Source: Muribaculaceae bacterium
GTDB taxonomy: Bacteria; Bacteroidota; Bacteroidia; Bacteroidales; Muribaculaceae
DNA: 64,000 nucleotides
Direction: 5' to 3'
NCBI GenBank assembly: GCA_017396945.1
Contig: JAFQKI010000009.1
Span: 62,001-126,000 of the forward strand
Part shown: one piece after another, positions 8,604 to 17,790 of the stretch
Layout of the letters: the number at the start of each line of letters is the position of its first letter
How positions within the stretch are numbered: position 1 is the first letter of the stretch
Translations under genes and position numbers: made by a program
Notes under the pieces: model-generated
The model's input: only the letters and a program-made list of their open reading frames with translations
What the model was told of the DNA's origin: nothing
The model's database searches: none

Positions 8604-8688
8604 ATTTAGATTGTCTGAGTGACCGCCAAAACGATAAAAAATGCGTTCCGGGTTCCTCACTTGTATTTACCCCCTCCCCGCAAGCGGT

Positions 8689-8785
8689 ACTCCCCCTATC
8701 GCGGTCGCGACAAGGGGAGACTGCTCAAACCCCCTCGTCTCTCTGAGCCACTCCCCCTATTTGCTGCGCAAACAAGGGGAGACTG
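8689..8785. repeat. Two copies of a structured palindromic repeat
   Basis: Copies at 8689-8723 and 8750-8785 share the outer arms ACTCCCCCTA and CAAGGGGAGACTG. The inner stem differs but stays paired: TCGCG/CGCGA in the first copy and TTTGC/GCAAA in the second. Compensatory change between copies indicates selection for the hairpin, as in REP/BIME-like elements. No ORF of credible composition covers them. Confidence 0.65.
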
Positions 8786-8822
8786 AAAAATGTGTGGATT
8801 AATCGCGATTAATCGGCGCAAT

Positions 8823-8843
8823 CTCCCTCTAAGTTAGAGGGAG
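8823..8843. repeat. Near-perfect palindrome
   Basis: CTCCCTCTAA (8823-8832) and TTAGAGGGAG (8834-8843) form a 10-bp inverted repeat around one base. It continues the repeat-rich, gene-free stretch between the kinase and the tRNA promoter (8574-8998). Apart from the hairpins listed, I see no other feature in that stretch. Confidence 0.55.
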
Positions 8844-8998
8844 TCCGGCATAGCCGTGAGGGAGTCTGTCAGGCTATTTAAGTCGGTGGATAGTGAGGCG
8901 AGAGTTGGCAATGCTGACTCGGAGAAAATAAAAGTAGTTTGAATTGGTTGATTTATAGTGATATAGGTGAGGGTAGAGAAAAATAATTTGCAAAAACT

Positions 8999-9029
8999 TT
9001 TGTCAACTGAAATTTTTGTCGTAACTTTG
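8999..9029 (+). promoter_or_regulatory. Promoter of the tandem tRNA-Arg genes
   Basis: TTTG at 8999-9002 and TAACTTTG at 9022-9029, separated by 19 bases, fit the Bacteroidetes -33/-7 consensus well. The first tRNA begins 27 bases downstream. Confidence 0.8.
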
Positions 9030-9055
9030 CAGTCGCAAAGCCGTTGAGGCGGTAT

Positions 9056-9129
9056 GGCTCCTTAGCTCAACTGAATAGAGCATCTGACTACGGATCAGAA
9101 GGTTACAGGTTTGAATCCTGTAGGAGTCA
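9056..9129 (+). tRNA. tRNA-Arg (anticodon ACG)
   Basis: This is a 74-nt cloverleaf with acceptor arms GGCTCCT/AGGAGTC (one G-T pair), anticodon stem TCTGA/TCAGA with loop CTACGGA, and T-loop TTTGAATCC. The 3' CCA is not encoded, because ACA follows the acceptor, so it depends on the CCA-adding enzyme encoded at 34650-36068. Confidence 0.95.
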
Positions 9130-9144
9130 CAAAGTGTTTTTATC

Positions 9145-9218
9145 GGCTCCTTAGCTCAACTGAATAGAGCATTTGACTACGGATCAAAAGGTTACAGGTT
9201 TGAATCCTGTAGGAGTCA
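9145..9218 (+). tRNA. tRNA-Arg (anticodon ACG), second copy
   Basis: It differs from the first copy by two bases that compensate each other: the anticodon stem is TTTGA/TCAAA instead of TCTGA/TCAGA, turning a C-G pair into T-A. CCA is not encoded. The two copies are 15 bp apart and probably share one transcript. Confidence 0.95.
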
Positions 9219-9221
9219 CAC

Positions 9222-9257
9222 AAAAAATCCATTGTTACATCGACAATGGATTTTTTT
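9222..9257 (+). terminator. Intrinsic terminator after the tRNA-Arg pair
   Basis: AATCCATTGT (9226-9235) pairs with ACAATGGATT (9243-9252) around a 7-base loop, followed by a T-run. The A-run on the left could also let it serve the convergent DnaJ gene. Confidence 0.9.
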
Positions 9258-9278
9258 GTTTTGATATGGATGTATCTG

Positions 9279-10046
9279 CTAATTGATGTTGCGAGCTTTG
9301 TAGATGATATCTTTTGCCTCGTTGATTTGGCGGAATTTTTCTTCGGCTGCTTTGTGAATATCTTTGCCGAGTGAAGCGACGCGGTCGGGATGATGCTTCA
9401 TTGCGAGTTTACGATATGCCGCTTTCACTTCTGTATCGGTGGCGGTGGGCTCGATTTCAAGGACTTTATATGCTTCTTCAAGGGTTGTACCTCCGAGATT
9501 TAGCATTGAGTCAACCTCTTGTGCCGACAATCCCATTGATGTGGCAATCTCTTTTAACGCGGCGATCTCTTCTTTACACACATTACCATCGCTACGAGCA
9601 ATCAATGTGAGAAAGTTCAATAGTTGCAATCGTTCCTCATAGCTTAGGTTGGCTTTGATCTGTTGTCCGCAGTCATATATGGTGTCGCGAAATGCCGATG
9701 GGTTGCGGGCGTCCATCTGTTTGCGTTGTTCAAAAAGGTTGAGGAGGATTTGGTTGCCCTCGATTGCCGCGGTTTCGCCAAAGGCGTTACGTAGAAAACG
9801 GCGTACAAATTCCATCTCGCTGTGCATTATCTTGCCGTCGGCTTTGATGACATACGAAGCCATCACGAGCATTGAAAACAAGAAACTGTTACGTTGTCCG
9901 TAGGCTTGATTGGTGGTGGATTGCTTTTGGGGTGAGTCGCTTGACGCACCATCAAACATTGCTCCAATGGCAAATCCGGCAAGTGCTCCGAGTGGGCCGC
10001 CCGCCATAAATCCAAATATCCCGCCAATCCATTTGCTGTATCCCAT
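9279..10046 (-). CDS. DnaJ-domain protein with TerB-like region (DjlA-like)
   Basis: This 255-residue protein has three parts. The glycine-rich hydrophobic N-terminus (~1-30, GGIFGFMAGGPLGALAGFAIG) could insert in the membrane. The middle (~50-175) is helical and resembles the TerB/DjlA co-chaperone domain. A C-terminal J-domain (~188-255) contains the HPD motif in MKHHPDR. J-domains stimulate the ATPase of DnaK, so the protein is probably a membrane-linked co-chaperone, as proposed for DjlA. It ends 61 bp from the tRNA-Arg pair, is transcribed toward it, and appears to be monocistronic. Confidence 0.88.
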   Translation of the reverse strand: MGYSKWIGGIFGFMAGGPLGALAGFAIGAMFDGASSDSPQKQSTTNQAYGQRNSFLFSMLVMASYVIKADGKIMHSEMEFVRRFLRNAFGETAAIEGNQILLNLFEQRKQMDARNPSAFRDTIYDCGQQIKANLSYEERLQLLNFLTLIARSDGNVCKEEIAALKEIATSMGLSAQEVDSMLNLGGTTLEEAYKVLEIEPTATDTEVKAAYRKLAMKHHPDRVASLGKDIHKAAEEKFRQINEAKDIIYKARNIN

Positions 10047-10125
10047 AATTTATCGGTATTTTGATTTTTCCTCACAAAGTTACTAAAATACTTCCATTTG
10101 CCCAACCCGATAGCGGTAGGGGAAA

Positions 10126-10241
<116 letters not shown>

Positions 10242-10423
10242 AGTGGTCATCGTTGTGATTTCCGAGTGCAAAGGTAGTACAGTTTTTTATTCTGTGCAAA
10301 TTTTTTGTTGCATTTTTTTGAAATTATTTTTTGTGAATATGAAAAATAAATGTTTGGAGATGGTTTTAAGTGTTGAAAATAAGCATTATGCGTTGTGTAT
10401 TATGAATTGTGCATTAAAATGTG

Positions 10424-10431
10424 TATCTTTG
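10424..10431 (+). promoter_or_regulatory. Candidate -7 element for the ftsY operon
   Basis: TATCTTTG matches TAnnTTTG and lies 30 bp before the ftsY start. No well-spaced -33 box is evident. Confidence 0.55.
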
Positions 10432-10460
10432 CACTCTAATTTTAAAGGTAAAGTAAAAAA

Positions 10461-11429
10461 ATGGGTTTGTTCAGTAAATTCTTCTCAAAAGAGAAAAAAG
10501 AAACTCTTGACAAAGGTTTGGAGCGTACCAAGCAAGGCGTTTTTGCCAAAATCGCACGTGCAGTTGCCGGAAAATCAAAAATTGATGATGAAATTCTCGA
10601 CAATCTTGAAGAGGCATTTATCACTTCTGATGTAGGCGTAGAGACTACGTTGAAAATCATTGATCGTATTCAAAAACGTGTAGCTCGCGATAAATATGTA
10701 AATTCATCGGAACTGAACAAACTTCTATGTGAAGAAATCACTGAGCTTCTTGCCGAAAACAATAATGACTCTACGCAAGAAGACTTCACAGTTCCTGCCG
10801 ATCATAAACCTCACGTTATAATGGTTGTGGGTGTCAACGGAGTTGGTAAGACAACAACGATCGGAAAACTTGCTCATCAGTTTAAGCAAGCGGGCAATAA
10901 GGTGATGCTTGGCGCTGCCGACACATTCCGTGCGGCGGCTGTTGAACAACTTGATGTGTGGGGTGAGCGTGCCGGAGTCCCGGTAATCAAGCAGAAACTT
11001 GGTGCCGATCCAGCCGCTGTGGCATTTGATACTCTGTCATCGGCTAAAGCCAATGATATTGATGTAGTGATAATCGATACAGCCGGACGTCTTCATAATA
11101 AAAAAGGGTTGATGGACGAGTTGACCAAGATACGCAACGTGATGCAGAAAGTTGTACCCGACGCTCCACATGAAGTGTTGCTTGTGCTTGACGGCTCTAC
11201 CGGTCAAAACGCGTTTGAGCAAGCTCGTCAATTTGTGGCTGCTACAAGCGTAAATGAGTTGGCGATAACCAAACTTGATGGCACGGCCAAGGGTGGGGTA
11301 GTTATCGGTATCAGTGACCAATTTAAAATACCTGTGAAATATATCGGACTTGGAGAGGGTATTAACGACCTTCAAGTGTTCCATAAGAATGAGTTTGTCG
11401 AATCTCTTTTCGGCGATAGCACCAAATGA
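10461..11429 (+). CDS. ftsY: Signal recognition particle receptor FtsY
   Basis: This 322-residue SRP-family GTPase receives ribosome-nascent chain complexes at the inner membrane. The N domain (~1-100) precedes the G domain with the P-loop GVNGVGKTT (~124-132), the [12 protein letters not shown] box, the DTAGR motif and [10 protein letters not shown]. The acidic A domain found in E. coli FtsY is missing, and the short basic N-terminus [14 protein letters not shown] probably contacts the membrane; this compact form is common outside gammaproteobacteria. The gene overlaps rimO by 4 bp (ATGA), indicating translational coupling. Confidence 0.97.
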   Translation: MGLFSKFFSKEKKETLDKGLERTKQGVFAKIARAVAGKSKIDDEILDNLEEAFITSDVGVETTLKIIDRIQKRVARDKYVNSSELNKLLCEEITELLAENNNDSTQEDFTVPADHKPHVIMVVGVNGVGKTTTIGKLAHQFKQAGNKVMLGAADTFRAAAVEQLDVWGERAGVPVIKQKLGADPAAVAFDTLSSAKANDIDVVIIDTAGRLHNKKGLMDELTKIRNVMQKVVPDAPHEVLLVLDGSTGQNAFEQARQFVAATSVNELAITKLDGTAKGGVVIGISDQFKIPVKYIGLGEGINDLQVFHKNEFVESLFGDSTK

Positions 11430-12727
11430 TAAAACGCAAAGTCGATGTCGTAACTTTGGGGTGCTCCAAAAATCTTGTTGACTCGGAGCGTGTCCTAAAA
11501 ATGTTTGCCGATGCCGGATGTGAGGTGGTTCACAACCCGGAGCATTGCTGTGGCGATGTTGTTGTGATAAACACTTGCGGATTTATCGGTGACGCAAAAG
11601 AGGAGTCGATAGAAACGATATTGCAATATGTCAATGCCAAAAACGACGGCGATGTAGCTGAGGTTTATGTAATGGGTTGTCTGTCGGAGCGTTACCGCAA
11701 TGAGTTGCCTGTTGAAATCCCCGAAGTCGATGGTTGGTATGGCAAATTTGACTGGGTTAAGTTGGTCTCTGACATATCTAAGAAGCAAGCCGAAGTAAAA
11801 TCATATAATCGCACAATTACGACTCCATCTCATTATGCCTATCTTAAAATCGCGGAGGGGTGTAATCGGTTTTGCGCATTTTGCGCTATCCCATTAATTA
11901 CGGGTCGTTTCACATCGCGACCAATCGATGAGATAATTGATGAGGTCAAAATGCTTGTAGCTAAGGGCGTAAAGGAATTTAATGTGATTGCTCAAGATCT
12001 GTCGAGCTACGGATTGGATCTGTATGGCAAAATGGTATTGCCTGAGTTGGTCGATCGCATGGCTCAAGTAGAGGGCGTAAAATGGATTAGGTTACATTAC
12101 GCCTATCCGGCTCAGTTCCCGATAGAGTTGCTTGATGTGATGGCTCGTCATGAAAATGTGTGTAAGTATCTTGATATAGCGCTTCAACATGTGAGTGACA
12201 CGGTGTTGAAAAACATGCGTCGTCACATCGATGGCAAGCAGACTCGTGAGTTGCTTGCGACGATACGTGAACGTGTCCCCGGTATCCATATTCGCACAAC
12301 TCTGATGGTTGGCTTCCCCGGAGAAGGTGAAGCGGAGTTTGAAGAGTTGAAATTGTTTGTCAAAGAGCAACGATTTGAACGCATGGGAGCATTTGCCTAT
12401 TGTGAGGAAGATGATACTTTTGCCGCCAAAAAATTCCCTGATGCGATACCTCAAGAGTTGAAAGATAAACGCCTTGGTGAGATAATGGCGTTACAAGAAG
12501 AAATCGCGCTTGAAACAAATCAGGAGAAGATTGGCAAGACTCTGAATGTGGTGATAGATCGCGAGGAGGAAGATTATTTTGTGGGTCGCACCGAGTGGGA
12601 TTCTCCAGAGGTGGATCCCGAAGTGTTGGTGAAGAAGTCCCGACGTTTAGATATTGGCGAATTTTACCAAGTGACGATTACCGATGCATTACCATTTGAA
12701 TTAATAGGAGAGGTCGCAGATGTTTAA
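11426..12727 (+). CDS. rimO: Ribosomal protein S12 methylthiotransferase RimO
   Basis: This 433-residue radical-SAM enzyme methylthiolates the conserved aspartate of ribosomal protein S12. The N-terminal UPF0004 domain contains the three cysteines that bind a second Fe-S cluster (LGCSKN, NTCGF, MGCLSER). The radical-SAM motif is CNRFCAFC near residue 147, and a TRAM domain occupies about the last 65 residues. Its start overlaps ftsY and its end overlaps the isochorismate synthase gene by 8 bp, so the three genes form one operon. Confidence 0.95.
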   Translation: MIKRKVDVVTLGCSKNLVDSERVLKMFADAGCEVVHNPEHCCGDVVVINTCGFIGDAKEESIETILQYVNAKNDGDVAEVYVMGCLSERYRNELPVEIPEVDGWYGKFDWVKLVSDISKKQAEVKSYNRTITTPSHYAYLKIAEGCNRFCAFCAIPLITGRFTSRPIDEIIDEVKMLVAKGVKEFNVIAQDLSSYGLDLYGKMVLPELVDRMAQVEGVKWIRLHYAYPAQFPIELLDVMARHENVCKYLDIALQHVSDTVLKNMRRHIDGKQTRELLATIRERVPGIHIRTTLMVGFPGEGEAEFEELKLFVKEQRFERMGAFAYCEEDDTFAAKKFPDAIPQELKDKRLGEIMALQEEIALETNQEKIGKTLNVVIDREEEDYFVGRTEWDSPEVDPEVLVKKSRRLDIGEFYQVTITDALPFELIGEVADV

Positions 12728-13781
12728 CCCGACTTTGCGCAAAGCTATAAAGATATGTTTTGAGAAGCGTATCCCATTTGCCGCTTTTTGCAAACCAATG
12801 GCGGGAGAGGTGACTTTTTTTTCCGACCCGATGTATAACAATATCTCCAATCGGCTTGAGGGGGATAAGTTTGTCGTGAATTTCTATAACAGCGATGACA
12901 CCGTAACGATAAATGCGGTTTATGATGCGGCTCAAACAATTGAGCACTGCTGGAACATTCACCCATTGAGAGAGCCTGAGATTTCACCATGGTTGATAAG
13001 CACTGAGTATTTGCAATATGTCAGCCAAGTGTACCAAATTGTGGGTGAATTGAAGTCGCGAGGTGGCAAAGTGGTGTTGTCGAAAGTCGTGTGTGGAAAG
13101 GATGATACAATCGATTGGGTGGATGTTGCCGATAACTATTTTAAAATGTTTCCCGACACGTTACGGTACTTGTATTATACTCCTGAGACAGGGTGTTGGT
13201 TGGGTGTGAGTCCTGAGATTTTGTTGCGTCACAGAGCTGGTGAAAATTTCTTTGAGACAATGTCGCTGGCTGGTACTCGATTGAGAGAGGACAATGCAAC
13301 TGAATGGGATGCCAAAAACAAAGAGGAACACGATTATGTGACACAATATATATGTGAAGTTGTTAATCGGCAAGGGTTTGAAACTGAGGTGATGCCTGAT
13401 GAGAATTTGCCTTTTGGCGAGGTCGAGCATCTGTGTAATCGCATAAAGGCGATAGGCAAAACGACAGATAACGCGCTACCTGAGGTGGCGGCAAAGTTGA
13501 GTCCGACTCCTGCGTTTGCCGGCTATCCGATGGGTGCTGCGCTTGTTGGGATAATGCGCTATGAGGTACACTCACGATATTGTTACAGCGGATATGTGGC
13601 TGTTGAAAATAAAGAGGGATTTGACGCCTATGTGAATATGCGATGCGTACATTTTGATGAGCGAAATTATTGTATGTATGCCGGAGGAGGTTTGACCTCT
13701 AAGTCAAAAGCCGCAGATGAATGGGCAGAAACCGAACATAAAATATCCCCTCTGAAATCCCTAATAATTCATAACCTATAG
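12720..13781 (+). CDS. menF: Isochorismate synthase
   Basis: This 353-residue chorismate-binding enzyme probably converts chorismate to isochorismate, the first step to menaquinone. Core motifs are GCWLGVSPEILL near residue 157, the SLAGTRLRE segment, KNKEEHDYV, and the C-terminal YAGGGLTSKSKAADEWAETEHK block. MenF is favoured over the aromatic-amino-acid homologues TrpE and PabB because of its length and the anaerobic Bacteroidales context, where the menF product supplies menaquinone for fumarate respiration. No other men gene lies in the window. It is coupled to rimO by an 8-bp overlap. Confidence 0.82.
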   Translation: MFNPTLRKAIKICFEKRIPFAAFCKPMAGEVTFFSDPMYNNISNRLEGDKFVVNFYNSDDTVTINAVYDAAQTIEHCWNIHPLREPEISPWLISTEYLQYVSQVYQIVGELKSRGGKVVLSKVVCGKDDTIDWVDVADNYFKMFPDTLRYLYYTPETGCWLGVSPEILLRHRAGENFFETMSLAGTRLREDNATEWDAKNKEEHDYVTQYICEVVNRQGFETEVMPDENLPFGEVEHLCNRIKAIGKTTDNALPEVAAKLSPTPAFAGYPMGAALVGIMRYEVHSRYCYSGYVAVENKEGFDAYVNMRCVHFDERNYCMYAGGGLTSKSKAADEWAETEHKISPLKSLIIHNL

Positions 13782-13959
13782 CACGTTGTCCTTGAACATT
13801 CGATCAATGCCGTATTGACTGACTTTTTAATTATAGATTTGCAAATAAAACCACTATGTTGGAACTTAGCTCTCAATAGTCAGGCAGCCATTTTTTATGT
13901 TCTTAGCGCAGATGTATAAATTTTTGCTGAAATAAAGAGGCGTTTTTGGTTCTTTTTGC

Positions 13960-13967
13960 TATTTTTG
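13960..13967 (+). promoter_or_regulatory. Candidate -7 element for aroE
   Basis: TATTTTTG matches TAnnTTTG. It lies inside a longer open frame that begins at 13946, which supports the later ATG at 14003 as the real aroE start. The 13782-13959 stretch holds nothing else I can recognise. Confidence 0.5.
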
Positions 13968-14002
13968 TGGCGGAAATAGAAGCAAATTTAAATTTTCAGC
14001 CT

Positions 14003-14761
14003 ATGACACATAAGTACTCAAAAATTTATGGACTTATCGGGTTTCCGTTAACTCACTCGTTTTCACAAAATTATTTTAATCAGAAATTTGAGGCTGAGGG
14101 TATCGATGCCTGCTATCTTAATTTTGAAATTGCCGATATCGGTGAATTGATGGAGATATTGAGCGAATATCCTAATCTTGGTGGGTTGAATGTTACAATT
14201 CCATATAAGGAGCAGGTTATCCCTTATCTTGATGAACTTGATGAGGATGCAGCTAAAATCGGTGCGGTAAACGTGATTAAGTTTATCCCGACAAAGATGG
14301 GTGTGAAACTTAAGGGGTATAATTCTGATGTGATAGGTTTTTGTGACTCGTTGCGCCCCATGTTGAAACCTATACAGCGGAGTGCTCTTGTGTTGGGAAC
14401 AGGAGGTGCGGCTAAGGCTATTGCACAAGGGTTGAAAAATCTCGGTATAACCCCGACATTTGTATCGCGCACAAAGCGTGATGGTATGCTCACCTACGAT
14501 GAGTTGACCGCAAAGGTGATGGGCGAAAATCTGATTATAGTTAACACTACGCCACTCGGCATGTATCCCCATGTAGATGAATGTCCTGAAATCCCATACG
14601 AATTGCTGACTGAAAATCATCTTTGCTATGATTTACTATATAATCCCGATGTAACTCTGTTCATGAAAAAGGCAGAGGAACATGGCGCAGAGGTGAAAAA
14701 CGGGCTTGAAATGCTGTTGCTCCAGGCATTTGCGGGGTGGAACATTTGGAACGAAAAATAA
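14003..14761 (+). CDS. aroE: Shikimate dehydrogenase
   Basis: The protein has 252 residues from the ATG at 14003, chosen because family members begin close to YGLIGFPLTHSFS and because a promoter element lies within the upstream extension. It reduces 3-dehydroshikimate to shikimate with NADPH. Visible motifs are the SFSQNYFN substrate site, NVTIPYKE with the catalytic Lys, and the nucleotide-binding GTGGAAKA. It starts a probable operon with yeiH and comEC, with gaps of about 25 bp. Confidence 0.94.
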   Translation: MTHKYSKIYGLIGFPLTHSFSQNYFNQKFEAEGIDACYLNFEIADIGELMEILSEYPNLGGLNVTIPYKEQVIPYLDELDEDAAKIGAVNVIKFIPTKMGVKLKGYNSDVIGFCDSLRPMLKPIQRSALVLGTGGAAKAIAQGLKNLGITPTFVSRTKRDGMLTYDELTAKVMGENLIIVNTTPLGMYPHVDECPEIPYELLTENHLCYDLLYNPDVTLFMKKAEEHGAEVKNGLEMLLLQAFAGWNIWNEK

Positions 14762-14787
14762 ACGCCACAGTAAATAGATGAAAAGGA

Positions 14788-15732
14788 ATGATGAGGCGAT
14801 ATCTCTATTGGCTGTTAATTGCGATTGTCGTATTTCCGTTTGACCTGATAGGGGTAAAGCAGTTTATTACTCCGGCAGTGGCGTTGTTTATGGGGTTGGC
14901 ATACGCATTTGTGACGGTGTGTCCATGTCCTAAATTTAATAAGAAAGCGTCAAAGTATCTGCTTCAAGCCTCGGTTGTAGGACTGGGTTTCGGCATGAAT
15001 GTTACCGAGTCGTTGAGATCGGGCAGTGAGGGCATGATGTTTACTATCGCTTCGGTTGTTGGGGTGATGGTAATGGGTGTGATGCTGGGATATTGGTTGC
15101 ATATCAATCGCAAGACTTCATATCTGATTGCTTCGGGTACGGCGATTTGTGGTGGTAGTGCTATTGCGGCAGTCGGTCCGGTGGTGAAAGCCAACGATAA
15201 TGAAATGGCAGTGTCGCTTGGTGTGATATTTATACTTAATGCGATAGCGTTGTTTGTGTTTCCGCCTATCGGGCGATTGGCGGAGATGTCGCAAGAGCAG
15301 TTTGGTACATGGGCGGCGATAGCGATTCATGATACATCGTCGGTTGTTGGCGCCGGAGAGGCATATGGTGCGGAAGCATTGCAAACGGCTACTTTGATAA
15401 AACTCACTCGTGCGCTGTGGATTATACCGCTTGCGCTTGTCACGATGCTTATATTCAGAGACAAATCCAATAAGATATCGATTCCTTGGTTTATATTCTT
15501 GTTTATCATAGCAATGGTTGTGAACAGCTATTGCGGATTACCCGAAGCGTTGACGTCATCGTTTGTGTGGTTGGCTAAAAAAGGGCTGGTTCTCACGTTG
15601 TTTATGATAGGTGCGAGTCTGTCGCTTGCTACTATTAAGCAAGTGGGTGTACGTCCGCTACTGCTCGCTGTGTTGTTGTGGATTGCGATAGGAGTGGGGA
15701 GTTTCTTGGTGGTTGAGGCTACAATTCCATAA
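14788..15732 (+). CDS. YeiH-family putative sulfate exporter
   Basis: This 314-residue protein has about ten predicted membrane helices. It belongs to the YeiH/YadS family, annotated as putative sulfate exporters on limited evidence. Typical segments are LLQASVVGLGFGMN (~residues 66-79), SGTAICGGSAIAAVGP (~113-128) and AIHDTSSVVGAGEAYG (~181-196). The transported substrate is not established for this member. Tight spacing to aroE and comEC suggests co-transcription without an obvious functional link. Confidence 0.78.
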   Translation: MMRRYLYWLLIAIVVFPFDLIGVKQFITPAVALFMGLAYAFVTVCPCPKFNKKASKYLLQASVVGLGFGMNVTESLRSGSEGMMFTIASVVGVMVMGVMLGYWLHINRKTSYLIASGTAICGGSAIAAVGPVVKANDNEMAVSLGVIFILNAIALFVFPPIGRLAEMSQEQFGTWAAIAIHDTSSVVGAGEAYGAEALQTATLIKLTRALWIIPLALVTMLIFRDKSNKISIPWFIFLFIIAMVVNSYCGLPEALTSSFVWLAKKGLVLTLFMIGASLSLATIKQVGVRPLLLAVLLWIAIGVGSFLVVEATIP

Positions 15733-15756
15733 TCACATTTTTTTGATACAGTTGCA

Positions 15757-17790
15757 ATGCGTCCGCCATTTTCATACGTGCCATTATTACCTTTGCTTGT
15801 AGGCTATGTGTGTGGGATATTGGTGGGGCAATTGTCTATTTTTCCGCTGTGGAGCATCGTTGTCATTGTTGTTGCGGTTGTTTTATATCAACTGCGACAG
15901 GTAGTGTATTCGATACTGAGTGTGGCGGTGACTATAGGTTGGTTAAACGCCACTTTTAATGCGCCTCAACATCCCGATGGCTCATTGCTTGATATCGAGA
16001 ATTGCTATATCGCTACGGTTGAAAGTGTGAATGAAACCGAAACATCTCGATATATAATGGTCGAGGTCGATGCTGTTAAAGACTCATCGGGAGTTGCAGA
16101 GATAAAACCATTTAAATGCTCGTTGACCACCCCTTCGTATAATCCGGTAGTCGAAGAGGGAGATAATGTGATGTTTGTGGCTAAGGTTGCGGAATTGTCG
16201 TTTGAAACAGATTTGCCCGATGAGCGCACATCGGCGTTGTTTCTGTCTCGGCAGGGGGTGACGGCAACGGCATTTGTCGCTCCGGAAAAATTGTGGGTAG
16301 TAGGGTGTGAGACCGGATTGATGTGGGATATAAAGCGGTTGCGCCACGATGTGACGCGATTGATAATGTCAAGTAGGTTGTCGCCGGCTACCGCAGAATT
16401 TTTAAATGCAACGATTACCGGTGATGACTCAATGATGACCGAAGATGCGCAAGTGGATTTCTCGGCATCGGGGTTGGCTCATATTCTTGCGTTGAGCGGG
16501 TTGCATGTGGGTATAATCGCAATTGTGATAGCGGTTGTGCTGTTTCCATTGTATGTAGTGGGGAAAAATCGCTTGCGTTTTGTGATAACGATTGTATTAC
16601 TGTGGGTTTATGCTGTAATGGCGGGATTGTCGCCATCGGTGACGCGAGCGGTGATAATGGCGACTGTTTACCTTGGTAGTTTGATTTTACAGCGTCGTCA
16701 CAGTGCTATGAACGCATTATGTTGTGCCGCACTTGTTATTCTTGTGTTTTCGCCCGAAGCGTTGTTCCAAGTCGGGTTTCAACTATCGTTTTTAGCTGTT
16801 GCCTCGATATTGTTATTTGCCAATAGGCTTAACCCGATAAATCCACGTCGCAAGGTTGTGTATGCGTTATTTTCATGTGTGACAGTCTCCTTCTCGGTGA
16901 TGCTTGCAACAGGAGTTGTGGTAGCATATTATTTCCACCAATTCCCGGTGTATTTCTTGTTGTCAAATGTGTTGGTGGTATTTTTGTTGCCATTTATAGT
17001 TGGTGGCGGAGTGTTGATAATTGTGTTGCAAAGTGTAGGTGTAGATGCGGTGTGGTTGTGTGATGTCGTGGATTGGTTGTATGATGTAATTGCCGGTTGT
17101 GCCTCATGGGTGGCATCGTTGCCGGGTGCGACAATTTACAATCTATATTTCCCGGGGTGGTTGCTTGTTCCATATTTTATTATTGTGGCTTGTGTGCTTG
17201 CGGCTATTGAGTATCGCCGACGAGTTTATTATTGGGCAATAGTGGTGTTGGCAATGTTTATTGTTATTGTGCCGTTTATCGCTACACCGAGATTTGTAGC
17301 GAGTGAGTTTTTTGTACCACGTGATACAAATTATACCAATATCATATATCGTAACGAAAAGAAGGCTTATCTTATAACGACCGCTTCACCGGCCGATTGT
17401 CAGGTGGTTTATGATAGAGTGCAATCTCGCTATCGCGATTATTTTGGAAGGCGAGGAGTTGATAGTTTGATTATGGTGCAGGAGCGATATGAAGATGATG
17501 TGATATCGCGGAATGGCAGAGTCGTGGCATTAGCGGGGTGTGTGGTGGTTATAATTGATAATAATGGAGATATTCTGCCGATGAATGTGAGACCTGATTA
17601 TGCGCTTGTGTGTCGAGGATTTACGGGGGATATACAAGAAGTTTATGCAGTGTTGCAACCCGATGAGATATTGTTGAGTCGTGATTTAAATGTGAAACGC
17701 CTTAGTAGATATGCAAGAGAACTTGAAGAGACGTCAATTCCATTCAGATCATTGCGGGAACAGGCTTTGCATGAGGTCATGTTGCCTTAG
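15757..17790 (+). CDS. comEC: ComEC/Rec2-family DNA internalisation protein
   Basis: This 677-residue polytopic membrane protein has a DUF4131-like N-terminal part and a central Competence domain with ALSGLHVGII (~residues 248-257) and the AGLSPSVTRA segment. ComEC forms the inner-membrane channel for single-stranded DNA in natural transformation. The C-terminal ~160 residues are soluble but lack the HxHxDH metallo-beta-lactamase motif of the Bacillus-type protein, as in many Bacteroidetes homologues. The stop codon overlaps the convergent folK stop by 3 bp. Confidence 0.9.
   Translation: MRPPFSYVPLLPLLVGYVCGILVGQLSIFPLWSIVVIVVAVVLYQLRQVVYSILSVAVTIGWLNATFNAPQHPDGSLLDIENCYIATVESVNETETSRYIMVEVDAVKDSSGVAEIKPFKCSLTTPSYNPVVEEGDNVMFVAKVAELSFETDLPDERTSALFLSRQGVTATAFVAPEKLWVVGCETGLMWDIKRLRHDVTRLIMSSRLSPATAEFLNATITGDDSMMTEDAQVDFSASGLAHILALSGLHVGIIAIVIAVVLFPLYVVGKNRLRFVITIVLLWVYAVMAGLSPSVTRAVIMATVYLGSLILQRRHSAMNALCCAALVILVFSPEALFQVGFQLSFLAVASILLFANRLNPINPRRKVVYALFSCVTVSFSVMLATGVVVAYYFHQFPVYFLLSNVLVVFLLPFIVGGGVLIIVLQSVGVDAVWLCDVVDWLYDVIAGCASWVASLPGATIYNLYFPGWLLVPYFIIVACVLAAIEYRRRVYYWAIVVLAMFIVIVPFIATPRFVASEFFVPRDTNYTNIIYRNEKKAYLITTASPADCQVVYDRVQSRYRDYFGRRGVDSLIMVQERYEDDVISRNGRVVALAGCVVVIIDNNGDILPMNVRPDYALVCRGFTGDIQEVYAVLQPDEILLSRDLNVKRLSRYARELEETSIPFRSLREQALHEVMLP

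Noticed and set aside
8217..8660. 147-codon minus-strand frame over the kinase C-terminus
   Set aside because: It is antisense to the conserved FISUMP coding frame and crosses the variable region; composition is arginine/cysteine-rich and shadow-like.
7..9218. Genomic island with integrase and attachment site at the tRNA-Arg genes
   Set aside because: No integrase, relaxase or duplicated tRNA 3' end outside the tandem pair is visible.
17631..17790. Frameshift truncation of comEC that removed its metallo-beta-lactamase domain
   Set aside because: The frame ends cleanly at folK and the soluble C-terminus looks intact; Bacteroidetes ComEC proteins often lack that motif.
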